Below are positions 32,908-41,998 of a DNA stretch of 64,000 nt, piece by piece. Below the pieces are notes generated by a model. The model was not told where the DNA came from, did no database searches, and worked only from the letters and a program-made list of their open reading frames with translations. The DNA lies in NCBI GenBank assembly GCA_002238685.1, contig MPMV01000002.1, forward strand, positions 62,001 to 126,000, in the 5' to 3' direction. This DNA comes from a bacterium EF100-94H03 bin56. GTDB taxonomy: Bacteria; Pseudomonadota; Alphaproteobacteria; SP197. A program made the position numbers and the translations under genes. Position 1 is the first letter of the stretch. Each line of letters starts with the position of its first letter.

Positions 32908-35397
32908 ATGGCGGACTTACCGGGAACCGCACGGGTGGTGATCATCGGCGGGGGGGGCGGGGGGGGCCGGGTGCCCCACTATCTGGGGGGCGCCGTGGGA
33001 GCCTCGTGCCTCTATCACCTGGCGCGCGCCGGCTGGACCGACTGCGTGCTGCTGGAGAAGAACGAGCTGACGGCCGGTTCGACCTGGCACGCCGCCGGCA
33101 ACGTGCCGACCTTCTCGGCCAGCTGGTCGGTCATGAACATGCAGCGCTACTCTGCCGAACTCTACCGCGGCCTCGCCGAAGCGGTCGATTACCCGATGAA
33201 CTATCACGTGACCGGCTCGATCCGCCTGGCGCATTCCGACAACCGAATGCTGGAGTTCGAGAGGGTGGTCGGCATGGGCCGCTACCAGGGCATGGATGTC
33301 AGGACCTGCACGAACGACGAACTGAAGGAACTCTATCCCTATCTCGAGACCCACGATCTCGCCGGCGGCCTCTACGATCCCTACGACGGCGACATCGATC
33401 CAGCCCAGCTGACCCAGGCCCTGGCCAAGGGGGCGCGGGATCTCGGCGCCACCGTCGTGCGGTTCTGCCCGGTCACCGGGGCGCGGCGCGAGGGTGAATG
33501 GGTGGTGGAAACCACGCACGGCGACATCCGTTGCCGGTACGTGGTGAATGCCGCCGGCTATCGTGCCGGAGAGGTCGGCGCCATGTTTGGCCGCGAGGTG
33601 CCGGTCGTCGCCATGGCGCACCAGTACATGCTCACCGGGGACATCCCCGAACTGAAGGCCTACACGGAAAACACCGGACGCAAGCTTCCCCTGCTGCGCG
33701 ACGTCGACAGCAGCTACTACCTGCGCCAGGAGAAGTCCGGCCTCAATCTCGGCCCCTACGAGAGAAACTGCCGGGCCCACTGGATCAGCGACGACGATCC
33801 CATGCCCGAGGATTTCTCCTTCATGCTCTACCCCGAGGATCTCGAACGCCTCGAGTGGTACATCGAGGACGCCATGGCGCGGGTGCCGCTGCTCGCCGAG
33901 GGCGGCGTCAGCCGGACCATCAACGGACCGATTCCCTATGCGCCGGACGGCAATCCCCTGATCGGTCCGATGCCGGGCGTCCCGGACGCCTTCGAGGCCT
34001 GCGTCTTCACCTTCGGCATCGCCCAGGCAGGCGGCGCCGGCAAGGTGCTCGCCGAGTGGGTGACCGAGGGCGCCACCGAGTGGGACATGTGGTCCTGTGA
34101 TCCACGCAGGTTCACCGACTATGCCGACCGGGATCACGCCATCGCCAAGGGCATCGAGGTCTACGGCCACGAGTATGCCATGCACTTCCCGCATCACGCC
34201 TGGCCCGCCGGACGCGACAAGCGCGTGTCGCCGGTCCACGACAGGATCCGGTCCATGGGGGGCCAGATGGGCGCCTATGGCGGATGGGAACGCGCCAACT
34301 GGTTTGCCTGTCCCGGCGACGACACGTCCGAGGAGGCAACGCAGACCTGGGAGCGCGATGGTCCGTGGTTTCCGCGGGTTCGCGAGGAATGCCTCGCCGT
34401 GCGTGATGCCGTGGGCGTTCTCGATCTCGCGGGATTCTCCTGGTTCCACCTGAAGGGCGACGGGGCGAGGGACTGGCTGAGGGGAATGATCACGGGCGGC
34501 GTGCCGCGGGTCGGCCGCCTGGGGCTGGGCTATTTCGCCGACGATGCCGGGCGGATCATCACCGAACTCTCGATCATCCGTCTCGACGAGAACGAGATGT
34601 ACCTCATCAGTGCGGGCGCTGCGCAGTGGCACGACCGCGACTGGCTGGTGAAACACCTGCCGGCGCAATCGTCCGTGACACTGGAGAACCAGACGGGCCG
34701 GCGGTGCTGCCAGATCGTCTCCGGACCCCATTCCCGCACCCTGCTGGGTGATCTCTGCGATGCCGACCTCACCCTGCCGTGGCTCACCTGGCAGGAGACG
34801 ACGATCGCAGGCGCCCGCGTGCTGCTGATCCGGGTGTCCTATGCCGGCGCCCTGGGCTGGGAGATCCACAGCGAGAACGCCGATACGCCCGCCGTCTACG
34901 ATGCTCTTCTTGAAGCCGGGAAGCGCCACGGTCTCAGACCCTTCGGCATGTTCGCCCTCGACAGCCTGCGCCTGGAGAAGGGCTACCGGGCCTGGAAGGC
35001 GGACCTGTCGACGGACTACACCATCCTCGAAGGCGGCCTCGAACGCTTCGTGAAGTGGGACAAGGACTCCTTCAAGGGCAAGGTGGCCCTGGAAAACCAG
35101 CGCCAGCAGGGAGTCGCGAAACGCTTTGCCACCATGACCGTCGAGGCGGGTGCCTATGATGCTCCCTACATGTCCACCATCTGGAAGAATGACACCATGG
35201 TCGGAGAAACCACCTCCGGTGGCTGGGGACACCGGGTCGGCAAGTCCATTGCCCTCGGCATCGTGAGAAGCGACCTTGCCGAACCCGGCACCAGCCTGGA
35301 AATCGAGATGTACGGCCGCCGCTATCCGGCGACCGTCCAGCCAGACCGGCCGGTCTTCGATCCGGACAACCTGTCGCTGAAGGATCCCGGGCCATGA
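32908..35397 (+). CDS. FAD-dependent dimethylglycine/sarcosine dehydrogenase-like protein with GcvT domain
   Basis: An N-terminal D-amino-acid-oxidase-type FAD domain (about 1-400) is fused to a GcvT folate-binding domain (about 430-820), as in dimethylglycine and sarcosine dehydrogenases. These oxidise N-methyl groups and pass them to tetrahydrofolate. The flavin-attachment-type motif TAGSTWHAAGN is present with its His. The dinucleotide motif is abnormal: VVIIGGG is followed by about 12 extra residues (GGGGRVPHYLGG) before AVGASCLYHLA, from a G-rich tract. I start at the ATG at 32908, which follows GGAG. Its stop overlaps the next flavoprotein start by four bases. Without the insert, length (about 817) is normal. 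Confidence 0.87.
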   Translation: MADLPGTARVVIIGGGGGGGRVPHYLGGAVGASCLYHLARAGWTDCVLLEKNELTAGSTWHAAGNVPTFSASWSVMNMQRYSAELYRGLAEAVDYPMNYHVTGSIRLAHSDNRMLEFERVVGMGRYQGMDVRTCTNDELKELYPYLETHDLAGGLYDPYDGDIDPAQLTQALAKGARDLGATVVRFCPVTGARREGEWVVETTHGDIRCRYVVNAAGYRAGEVGAMFGREVPVVAMAHQYMLTGDIPELKAYTENTGRKLPLLRDVDSSYYLRQEKSGLNLGPYERNCRAHWISDDDPMPEDFSFMLYPEDLERLEWYIEDAMARVPLLAEGGVSRTINGPIPYAPDGNPLIGPMPGVPDAFEACVFTFGIAQAGGAGKVLAEWVTEGATEWDMWSCDPRRFTDYADRDHAIAKGIEVYGHEYAMHFPHHAWPAGRDKRVSPVHDRIRSMGGQMGAYGGWERANWFACPGDDTSEEATQTWERDGPWFPRVREECLAVRDAVGVLDLAGFSWFHLKGDGARDWLRGMITGGVPRVGRLGLGYFADDAGRIITELSIIRLDENEMYLISAGAAQWHDRDWLVKHLPAQSSVTLENQTGRRCCQIVSGPHSRTLLGDLCDADLTLPWLTWQETTIAGARVLLIRVSYAGALGWEIHSENADTPAVYDALLEAGKRHGLRPFGMFALDSLRLEKGYRAWKADLSTDYTILEGGLERFVKWDKDSFKGKVALENQRQQGVAKRFATMTVEAGAYDAPYMSTIWKNDTMVGETTSGGWGHRVGKSIALGIVRSDLAEPGTSLEIEMYGRRYPATVQPDRPVFDPDNLSLKDPGP
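32945..32995. other. G-rich insertion inside the FAD-binding motif
   Basis: Runs of eight, eight and six G break the otherwise conserved IIGGGAVGAS dinucleotide loop and add roughly 36 bases in frame. Its neighbour at 35394 has the normal motif (VIIGGGVSGSS). An insertion at this position should disrupt FAD binding, which makes a sequence error or a recent mutation likely. Confidence 0.55.
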
Positions 35398-37844
35398 AGG
35401 ATCTTCCGGCCAGGGCCCGCGCCGTCATCATCGGCGGCGGCGTCTCGGGATCATCGGTCGCCTACCATCTCGCCAAGCTCGGCTGGAGGGACGTTGTCCT
35501 CCTCGAACGACAGCAACTGACGTCTGGCACGACGTGGCACGCTGCCGGACTGGTGGGCCAGCTGCGGTCGGGCCAGAACATGACGCGCCTGGCGAAGTAC
35601 TCGGCAGACCTCTACGTCAGGCTCGAGGAGGAGACCGGTGTTGCCACGGGCATGCGCCAGAACGGTTCCATCACCGTGGCCCTCACCGATGAACGCCTGG
35701 AGGAGATCACCCGCACGGCTTCGCTGGCCCGCGCCTTCGGGGTAGAGGTCAACGAGGTCTCGGCGAGCCAGGTCAAGGACCTCTATCCCTGGCTCAACGT
35801 GACGGATGTCGTCGGCGCCGTCCATCTCCCCCTCGACGGACAGTGCGATCCCGCGAACATCGCCCTTGCGCTTGCCGCCGGGGCCCGCCAGAACGGCGTC
35901 ACCATCGCCGAAGGCGTGAAGGTGACGGGTGTCCACCAGGAAGGCGGGCGGGTCACCGGGGTCTCCTGGGAGTCGGAGGACGCCAGGGGGACGATCGCCA
36001 GCGACATCGTGGTCAATTGCGCCGGCATGTGGGCGCGCGATCTTGGCGCCATGTCCGGGGTCAACATTCCACTCCACGCCTGCGAGCATTTCTACATCGT
36101 CACCGAACCCGTGGAGGGACTGGGTCAGCTGCCCGTGTTGCGGGTGCCCGACGAATGGGCCTACTACAAGGAAGACGCCGGCAAGATGATGCTCGGGGCC
36201 TTCGAGCCGGATGCCAAGCCCTGGGGCATGGAGGGAATCCCGGAGGATTTCTGCTTTGACCAGTTGCCCGAGGATATCGCCCATTTCGAACCGGTTCTCG
36301 AAAAGGCGATCAACCGCTTGCCGATGCTGGCCGAGGCCGGCATCCACACGTTTTTCAACGGACCGGAGAGCTTCACGCCGGACAACAGCTACTACCTGGG
36401 CGAAGCGCCGGAACTGAGGGGCTACTTCGTCGCCTGCGGCTACAACTCCATCGGCATCGTTTCGTCTGGCGGCGCCGGCATGGCCCTGGCGCAGTGGATC
36501 GAGGACGGCGAACCGCCCTTCGACCTGTGGGACGTCGATATCCGCCGCGTCCAGCCCTTCCAGAAAAACCGGACCTACCTGGAACACCGGGTGACCGAGT
36601 CGCTGGGCCTGCTCTACGCCGACCACTTCCCCTATCGGCAACCGCAGACCGCCCGTGGCGTGCGCCGTTCTCCCATCCATGACCATCTCAAGACGCGCGG
36701 TGCCTGCTTTGGCGTCGTCGCCGGATGGGAGCGGGCGAACTGGTTCGCCCGCGACGGCATGGAGGCGCAGTACCGCTATTCGTGGAAGCGGCAGAACTGG
36801 TTCGACTGCGCGCACGACGAACACCTCGCCGTGCGCAACGGTGTCGGCCTCTTCGACATGACCTCGTTCGGCAAGATCCGGGCCGAGGGTGCAGACGCCG
36901 CGGCAGTGCTGAACCGCATCTGCGCCAACGAGATCGATGTTCCGGCGGGGCGCCTCGTCTACACGCAGTTTCTCAACGGCCGCGGCGGTATCGAGTGCGA
37001 CTGCACCGTCACCCGCCTCTCCGGGAACGCCTTTCTCATCGTCACTCCGGGGGCGACCCTGATGCGCGACCTCGCATGGCTGAAGCGTCACACGCCGGAC
37101 GATGCACATGTCGTCTACACTGACGTCACGGCCGGGGAAGCGGTCCTGTGTCTCATGGGTCCGCGATCGCGCGACGTGCTCAACGCCTGCTCCCCGGCGG
37201 ATCTTTCAAACGATCACCATCCCTTCGGGACCATGAGGGAGATCGAGGTCGGCTACGCCATCTGCCGCGCCCATCGCGTCAGCTATGTGGGCGAGCTCGG
37301 CTGGGAGCTCTACGTCAGTTCCGAGATGGCGGCCCATGTCTTCGAGACCCTGGAGGAGGCGGGACGGCCCTTCGATCTGCGTCTCGCCGGCCTCCACGTC
37401 CTCGACAGCTGCCGCATCGAGAAGGCCTTCCGGCACTTCGGCCACGACATCACGGACGAGGATCACGTGCTCGAGGCGGGCCTGGGATTTGCCGTGCGCC
37501 TGCAAAAGCCCGACTTCATCGGCCGCGACGCCGTCCTCAGGAAAAAGGACGAGGGCCTGCAGCGACGCATGATGCAGTTCATGCTCGAGGATCCCGAGCC
37601 CCTGCTTTACCACAACGAGCCGATCGTACGGGACGGTCGCATCGTCAGTTACCTGACATCCGGCAACTACGGTCACCATCTCGGCGGCGCCATCGGCATG
37701 GGCTACGTTCCTCTCGAGGCGGGCGAAACTGCGGACGGACTCCTCGCGTCCTCCTTCGAAATCGAGGTCGCCGGGACGAGAGCCACTGCCCGCGCCTCTC
37801 TGAAACCCATGTACGATCCCAAGTCCGAGCGTGTGCGCATGTAG
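35394..37844 (+). CDS. FAD-dependent dimethylglycine/sarcosine dehydrogenase-like protein with GcvT domain (second copy)
   Basis: This is a paralog of the upstream gene with the same architecture (816 residues). It has an intact FAD loop VIIGGGVSGSSVAYHLAKLG, flavin-type TSGTTWHAAGL, and a GcvT half beginning near WKRQNWFDCAHDEHLAVRNG. The GcvT C-terminal barrel (about 730-816) ends SLKPMYDPKSERVRM. The pair probably removes successive N-methyl groups from a methylated amine such as dimethylglycine and sarcosine, delivering one-carbon units to tetrahydrofolate. It is co-translated with the first copy and followed closely by the methyltransferase gene. Confidence 0.88.
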   Translation: MKDLPARARAVIIGGGVSGSSVAYHLAKLGWRDVVLLERQQLTSGTTWHAAGLVGQLRSGQNMTRLAKYSADLYVRLEEETGVATGMRQNGSITVALTDERLEEITRTASLARAFGVEVNEVSASQVKDLYPWLNVTDVVGAVHLPLDGQCDPANIALALAAGARQNGVTIAEGVKVTGVHQEGGRVTGVSWESEDARGTIASDIVVNCAGMWARDLGAMSGVNIPLHACEHFYIVTEPVEGLGQLPVLRVPDEWAYYKEDAGKMMLGAFEPDAKPWGMEGIPEDFCFDQLPEDIAHFEPVLEKAINRLPMLAEAGIHTFFNGPESFTPDNSYYLGEAPELRGYFVACGYNSIGIVSSGGAGMALAQWIEDGEPPFDLWDVDIRRVQPFQKNRTYLEHRVTESLGLLYADHFPYRQPQTARGVRRSPIHDHLKTRGACFGVVAGWERANWFARDGMEAQYRYSWKRQNWFDCAHDEHLAVRNGVGLFDMTSFGKIRAEGADAAAVLNRICANEIDVPAGRLVYTQFLNGRGGIECDCTVTRLSGNAFLIVTPGATLMRDLAWLKRHTPDDAHVVYTDVTAGEAVLCLMGPRSRDVLNACSPADLSNDHHPFGTMREIEVGYAICRAHRVSYVGELGWELYVSSEMAAHVFETLEEAGRPFDLRLAGLHVLDSCRIEKAFRHFGHDITDEDHVLEAGLGFAVRLQKPDFIGRDAVLRKKDEGLQRRMMQFMLEDPEPLLYHNEPIVRDGRIVSYLTSGNYGHHLGGAIGMGYVPLEAGETADGLLASSFEIEVAGTRATARASLKPMYDPKSERVRM

Positions 37845-37854
37845 GAAGCAAGCC

Positions 37855-39438
37855 ATGACCGACCGCGAATCTGCCGACACCTCTCCCCGGCGCAGCCGCC
37901 GTGGCGGTGGCCGTGCCGCCCGCAAGGCGGCGCGCGCCGCGCCGTTGCCCGACAACATGAGGCCGGTGAGACCCGGTCTCGAGGGCGGGACCTACAGGCC
38001 GCTCAGCGACGCCGACATGGAGAAGATCAACAACACGGCCCTTGCCGCCCTCGAGGAAGTCGGCCTGATCGAAGCTCCTCCAAGCGGTGTCGAGATTCTC
38101 ACGGGCGCCGGCGCCATCGCCGGTGACGACGGCCGCATCCGCTTCCCCCGTGCCCTTGTCGAGGACATGGTTGCCATCGCGGCACGCGACTTCACGCTTC
38201 ATGGCCAGGACCCGCTCCACGACATACGTCCGGGAGGGCACCGCGTACACTTCGGCACCGCTGGCGCCGCCGTCTTCGTCTACGATCCGGCGACGCGCGA
38301 GAACCGCGAACCGAACGTCCAGGACCTCTATAATTCGGCGCGAATCGTCGATTCCCTGGACAACATCCATTTCTTCCAGCGCACCCTGACGCCGCGCGAC
38401 ACGGTCGATCCGCGCGACATGGACCTCAACACGCTCTACGCCTGCATCTCGGGCACCACCAAGCATATCGGCACGGCCTTCACCCAGGCGGATCACGCCG
38501 CCGAGGGACTCGACATGCTCCACATGGTTGCCGGATCCGAGGAAACCTGGCGGCGGCGCCCCTTCGTTTCGAACTCGAACTGCTTCGTCGTGCCGCCGAT
38601 GAAGTTCGCCACCGAGAGTTGCCTGGTGATGGAGACCCTGATCCGGGGCGGCATGCCGATCCTGCTGCTTTCGGCCGGCCAGGCCGGCGCCACCGCGCCG
38701 GCACCCCTTGCGGGTGCCGTCGTGCAGGCCGTGGCCGAATGCCTGGCCGGCCTCGTCTACGTCAACGCGCTCTCCCCCGGTCATCCGGCCATCTTCGGCA
38801 CCTGGCCCTTTGTCTCCGATCTGCGCACCGGCGCCATGTCGGGTGGTTCACCCGAACAGGGTCTGCTCACGGCCGCCTGCGGACAGATGGCGCGCTACTA
38901 TGATCTCCCGGGAGGGTCGGCCTGCGCGATGTCCGATTCCAAGGAGATGGACATGCAGGCCGGCTACGAACGGGGCCTCGCCAATGTCATGGCCGGGCTC
39001 TCCGGGCTCAATCTCGTCTACGAGAGCGTCGGCATGCATTCGTCCCTGCTGTCGCACTGCCTCGAGGCCCTCATCGTCGACAACGACGTCATCGGCGCCT
39101 GCATGCGCTGCGTGCGCGGCATCGAGGTCAATGACGAGACCATGGCGCTCGACACCATGAAGGAAGTGTGCCTCGGCGGTCCCGGCCACTATCTCGGTTC
39201 CGATCAGACCCTGAGGCTGATGCAGACCGAGTACGTCTACCCGACGGTCGGCGACCGTTCGAGCCCGAAGGAGTGGCTGGAGAACGACCGTCCCGATCTC
39301 GTGTCAAAGGCGATCGGACGCAAGGACGCGCTGCTCGCAACGCACTATCCGGCCCACATTCCGGAAGCGACCGACGCCGCCATCCGCAAGCGCTACGACA
39401 TTTTCCTCCCCCGTGAGAACATGTTGCCGGCGGCCTGA
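37855..39438 (+). CDS. MttB-family (trimethylamine methyltransferase-like) protein, non-pyrrolysine
   Basis: This 527-residue protein belongs to the MttB superfamily. Archaeal trimethylamine methyltransferases use pyrrolysine; the many bacterial members without it include glycine-betaine methyltransferase. The reading frame has no internal TAG, so it is a non-pyrrolysine member. Conserved blocks include SGTTKHIGTAFTQADH, SGGSPEQGLLTAACGQMARY and GGPGHYLG. The N-terminal RRSRRGGGRAARKAARAAP stretch is basic, a usual family feature. The ATG at 37855 follows an AGGAAG site. MttB proteins methylate a corrinoid protein, yet no corrinoid-protein gene lies here. With the two flavoproteins it suggests stepwise demethylation of a betaine. 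Confidence 0.85.
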   Translation: MTDRESADTSPRRSRRGGGRAARKAARAAPLPDNMRPVRPGLEGGTYRPLSDADMEKINNTALAALEEVGLIEAPPSGVEILTGAGAIAGDDGRIRFPRALVEDMVAIAARDFTLHGQDPLHDIRPGGHRVHFGTAGAAVFVYDPATRENREPNVQDLYNSARIVDSLDNIHFFQRTLTPRDTVDPRDMDLNTLYACISGTTKHIGTAFTQADHAAEGLDMLHMVAGSEETWRRRPFVSNSNCFVVPPMKFATESCLVMETLIRGGMPILLLSAGQAGATAPAPLAGAVVQAVAECLAGLVYVNALSPGHPAIFGTWPFVSDLRTGAMSGGSPEQGLLTAACGQMARYYDLPGGSACAMSDSKEMDMQAGYERGLANVMAGLSGLNLVYESVGMHSSLLSHCLEALIVDNDVIGACMRCVRGIEVNDETMALDTMKEVCLGGPGHYLGSDQTLRLMQTEYVYPTVGDRSSPKEWLENDRPDLVSKAIGRKDALLATHYPAHIPEATDAAIRKRYDIFLPRENMLPAA

Positions 39439-39550
39439 TTGAGGGCTGGAATTCGGTGATTTTCGGTGGTGAACAAAGCGGGTGCCTTGCTTGCCCGCGC
39501 AAACGGCGCCGTCTCATTTTCCGGCAGGGTCGCGGCGCATTTCGCCAGTG

Positions 39551-40327
39551 TCAGAAATTGGCGGTGATGCCGCCATCCACCGCGAGGATCTGGCCGGTGA
39601 TGTAGGCCGCGTCGGACGAGACGAGAAAGGCCGCTGGTCCGGCGAGGTCTTCCGGAAAGCCGGTCCGGCCCAGCGGGATCTTGCGGTACTTCAGATACAC
39701 CGTCCTGAAGTACTCGGTATCGTGTTCGTGACTGCCGTCGGGGAGGCGCGCCATGCGGGTGTCGATAGCGCCCGGGGCGATAGCGTTGACGGTGATTCCC
39801 CGGGGCGCCAGATCGCATGCGAGGGCACGAACCATGTTCACGATTCCTCCCTTGGCGGTGCTGTAGGGAAGGGAGTCGGGGGAGCCGACAAGCCCCATGA
39901 TGCTCGCCGTCATCAGAATGCGTCCCCCGCTTCGCTCCATGAGCGGCAGGGCGGCGAGCGTGCAGACCAGCGCACCGTCGAGATTGACTCGCGTCACCTT
40001 GCGGAAATGCTCGATCGTCAGGTCCCCGATCGGGCTGAGATCGTGTATCGCGGCATTGTTGACGAGCACGTCGAGACGCCCGTGCTCCTCGTCGATGCTG
40101 GCGAGCGTTCGCTGACAGGCGGACTGATCGGTGATGTCCAGGGTGACGGCAGTCGCGCGGGTTGCATCGCCGGCCGGCAGCCGGTCGATGGCCCGTTGCG
40201 CCTCGTCACCATCAACGTCGGCGAGGAAGACGTGTCCGCCCTCTGCCAGCAAGCGTGCTGCGATTGCAAGGCCGATGCCCCGTGCGGCGCCGGTGACGAG
40301 CGCCACCTGTTCCTCGAAGCGTTTCAT
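39551..40327 (-). CDS. SDR-family oxidoreductase
   Basis: This classical short-chain dehydrogenase of about 258 residues has the cofactor motif TGAARGIG and NNAAI. The catalytic Ser is in LMTASIMG, and the YxxxK pair is in YSTAKGG. I start at the ATG at 40327, which follows AAGGGAGAA; a GTG at 40345 is in frame. It is the last gene of the operon GntR - binding protein - enolase-superfamily enzyme - ATPase - two permeases - SDR. It is two bases from, and partly overlaps, the permease gene. With the lactonase and dehydratase nearby, a role as sugar or polyol dehydrogenase is reasonable inference. Confidence 0.87.
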   Translation of the reverse strand: MKRFEEQVALVTGAARGIGLAIAARLLAEGGHVFLADVDGDEAQRAIDRLPAGDATRATAVTLDITDQSACQRTLASIDEEHGRLDVLVNNAAIHDLSPIGDLTIEHFRKVTRVNLDGALVCTLAALPLMERSGGRILMTASIMGLVGSPDSLPYSTAKGGIVNMVRALACDLAPRGITVNAIAPGAIDTRMARLPDGSHEHDTEYFRTVYLKYRKIPLGRTGFPEDLAGPAAFLVSSDAAYITGQILAVDGGITANF

Positions 40328-40328
40328 G

Positions 40329-41150
40329 TCACGTTCTCCCTTCACCAGAAGTCATCCTTGCGGAATCGGCGTTCCGACGCCACGCCAGGGCCACCGCGAC
40401 GGTGAGCAGAATCGAGAACCCGAGTATGAGCGTGACGAGGGCGTTGATCGTCGGGGTGAAGCCGACCCGCATCATCGCGTAGAGACGCACTGGCAGGGTG
40501 GCGTCCGTTCCACTGAGAAACAGGGTGATCATCGTCTCGTCGAAGGACAGGGCAAAGGCGAGCAGCCCGCCGGTCAGGAGCGGCATGCGCAGGTTCGGCA
40601 AGATGATGAAGCGAAAGGTCTGGATTCGGGTGGCGCCCAGGTCCAGGGCAGCCTCCACGAGGTTTCGGCTGAGGGCGTTCAGGCGTGTCAGCACGATGCG
40701 GTAGATGATGGCCGAAACGAAGAGGGTGTGGCCGACGGTGATCGTGAGAATGCCACGGCCGACTCCCGCTTCCCGGAAGTAGATGAGCAGCGAGAGGCCC
40801 GTGATGATGGGCGGCAGCAGGAAGGGCAGGAAGATCACGTATTCGAGCAGTCGCGCCGAATGACTGTCGGGCCGGGATCTGACGAGGATCGCGGCGGACG
40901 TCGCGAAGGCGGCGGCCGCCGTCACCGCGAGACTGCCGACAAGGAGCGAGTTCCACAGAGCCCCGCCGAGTGCGTCGTTCTCGAGGAGCTTCGCGTACCA
41001 CGACAGGGAAAAGGTGTCCCAGTTCACCTTGCCGCGCCGCATCGAGAAGAAGGAGAGAAGGAAGATGAGCAGGATCGGCAGATAGAGCGACACGTAGACC
41101 AGCATCGCAACCGCAGCGAGGGGGAGGTCGATGAACCGGTTGCGCGTCAT
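40329..41150 (-). CDS. ABC transporter permease, PotC type
   Basis: This 273-residue permease has six predicted helices. The first is LAAVAMLVYVSLYLPILLIF, and the EAA loop is NLVEAALDLGATRIQTFRFI. FALSFDETMITLFLSG is the diagnostic PotC stretch after the loop. Its start overlaps the stop of the PotB-type gene by four bases. It belongs to an importer distinct from the one at 4632-7474. Confidence 0.88.
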   Translation of the reverse strand: MTRNRFIDLPLAAVAMLVYVSLYLPILLIFLLSFFSMRRGKVNWDTFSLSWYAKLLENDALGGALWNSLLVGSLAVTAAAAFATSAAILVRSRPDSHSARLLEYVIFLPFLLPPIITGLSLLIYFREAGVGRGILTITVGHTLFVSAIIYRIVLTRLNALSRNLVEAALDLGATRIQTFRFIILPNLRMPLLTGGLLAFALSFDETMITLFLSGTDATLPVRLYAMMRVGFTPTINALVTLILGFSILLTVAVALAWRRNADSARMTSGEGRT

Positions 41151-41998
41151 GACTGCCAGCGCGGGTTCGAGAGACGGCGCGCGACGGAGATCACCGCGAG
41201 TGCGACCACCATCAACAGGACCGACAGTGCGGCCCCCAGCGGCCAGTTGAAGGCGAGTCCGAACTGGCTGAACACCAGTCTTCCGAATGTGAACCCTTCG
41301 ATCCCGCCCACGAGTTCCGGTGCGAGAAAGTCGCCGCTGGCGAGGACAAAGGTGAACATCGCGCCCACGATGGCGCCCGGAAGGCTGAGCGGCAGGATGA
41401 CCCAGCGGAATGTCTGGATTTCACTGGCGCCAAGATCGGCCGCAGCCTGCAGCACCTGAGGAGCGATGCGCTCCAGTGCGACACAGATCGGCAGTACCAT
41501 GAAGGGCAGGAGAACGACGCTGAGCGTGATCCGCACGGCCGTGAGGTTGAAGAGCAGGGCGCTCACCGGCTCGTCGACCACGCCGAACGCAAGCAATGCG
41601 CTGTTCAGAAGACCGTTCGTTCCGAGCACGCCGCGCATCGCATAGATCTTGATGATGTAGCTCATCAGAAGCGGGATCGCGAGGGCAATGACGAGGGCGT
41701 TCCGCCAGGCGGGCGGGCGCCTCCAGATGAAGTACGCCGTGGCGTAGCCGAGCACGAAGTTGAAGACCGAGACCTCGAAGGCCAGCAGCATCGTCCGCAG
41801 GAACGTGGTCCGATAGGAAGAGTTGGAGAAAATGTTGACGAAATTGTCGAGTGTCGGCTCGTAGACGATGGCGTTGTCGATGACCGGCAGGAAGCCGTAG
41901 GCGAGGAAGCTCGCAAGCGGGACCAGGATGAAGAGGATGCAGATGGCCCAGAGCACGATTGTGCCCGGCACATGCCCGGTCATGCGCTTGTCGGTCAT
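41147..41998 (-). CDS. ABC transporter permease, PotB type
   Basis: This 283-residue permease has a first helix IVLWAICILFILVPLASFLA and the EAA loop QVLQAAADLGASEIQTFRWV. LASGDFLAPELVGG is typical of PotB. Start and stop both overlap the neighbouring genes by four bases, so ATPase, PotB and PotC are translated as a block. Confidence 0.88.
   Translation of the reverse strand: MTDKRMTGHVPGTIVLWAICILFILVPLASFLAYGFLPVIDNAIVYEPTLDNFVNIFSNSSYRTTFLRTMLLAFEVSVFNFVLGYATAYFIWRRPPAWRNALVIALAIPLLMSYIIKIYAMRGVLGTNGLLNSALLAFGVVDEPVSALLFNLTAVRITLSVVLLPFMVLPICVALERIAPQVLQAAADLGASEIQTFRWVILPLSLPGAIVGAMFTFVLASGDFLAPELVGGIEGFTFGRLVFSQFGLAFNWPLGAALSVLLMVVALAVISVARRLSNPRWQS

Noticed and set aside
32917-35232. 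771-residue open frame on the minus strand
   Set aside because: Antisense shadow of the flavoprotein gene; rich in Gly/His/Val without any domain.
37855-39438. Pyrrolysine-containing trimethylamine methyltransferase
   Set aside because: The reading frame contains no internal TAG, so the protein is a non-pyrrolysine MttB member.
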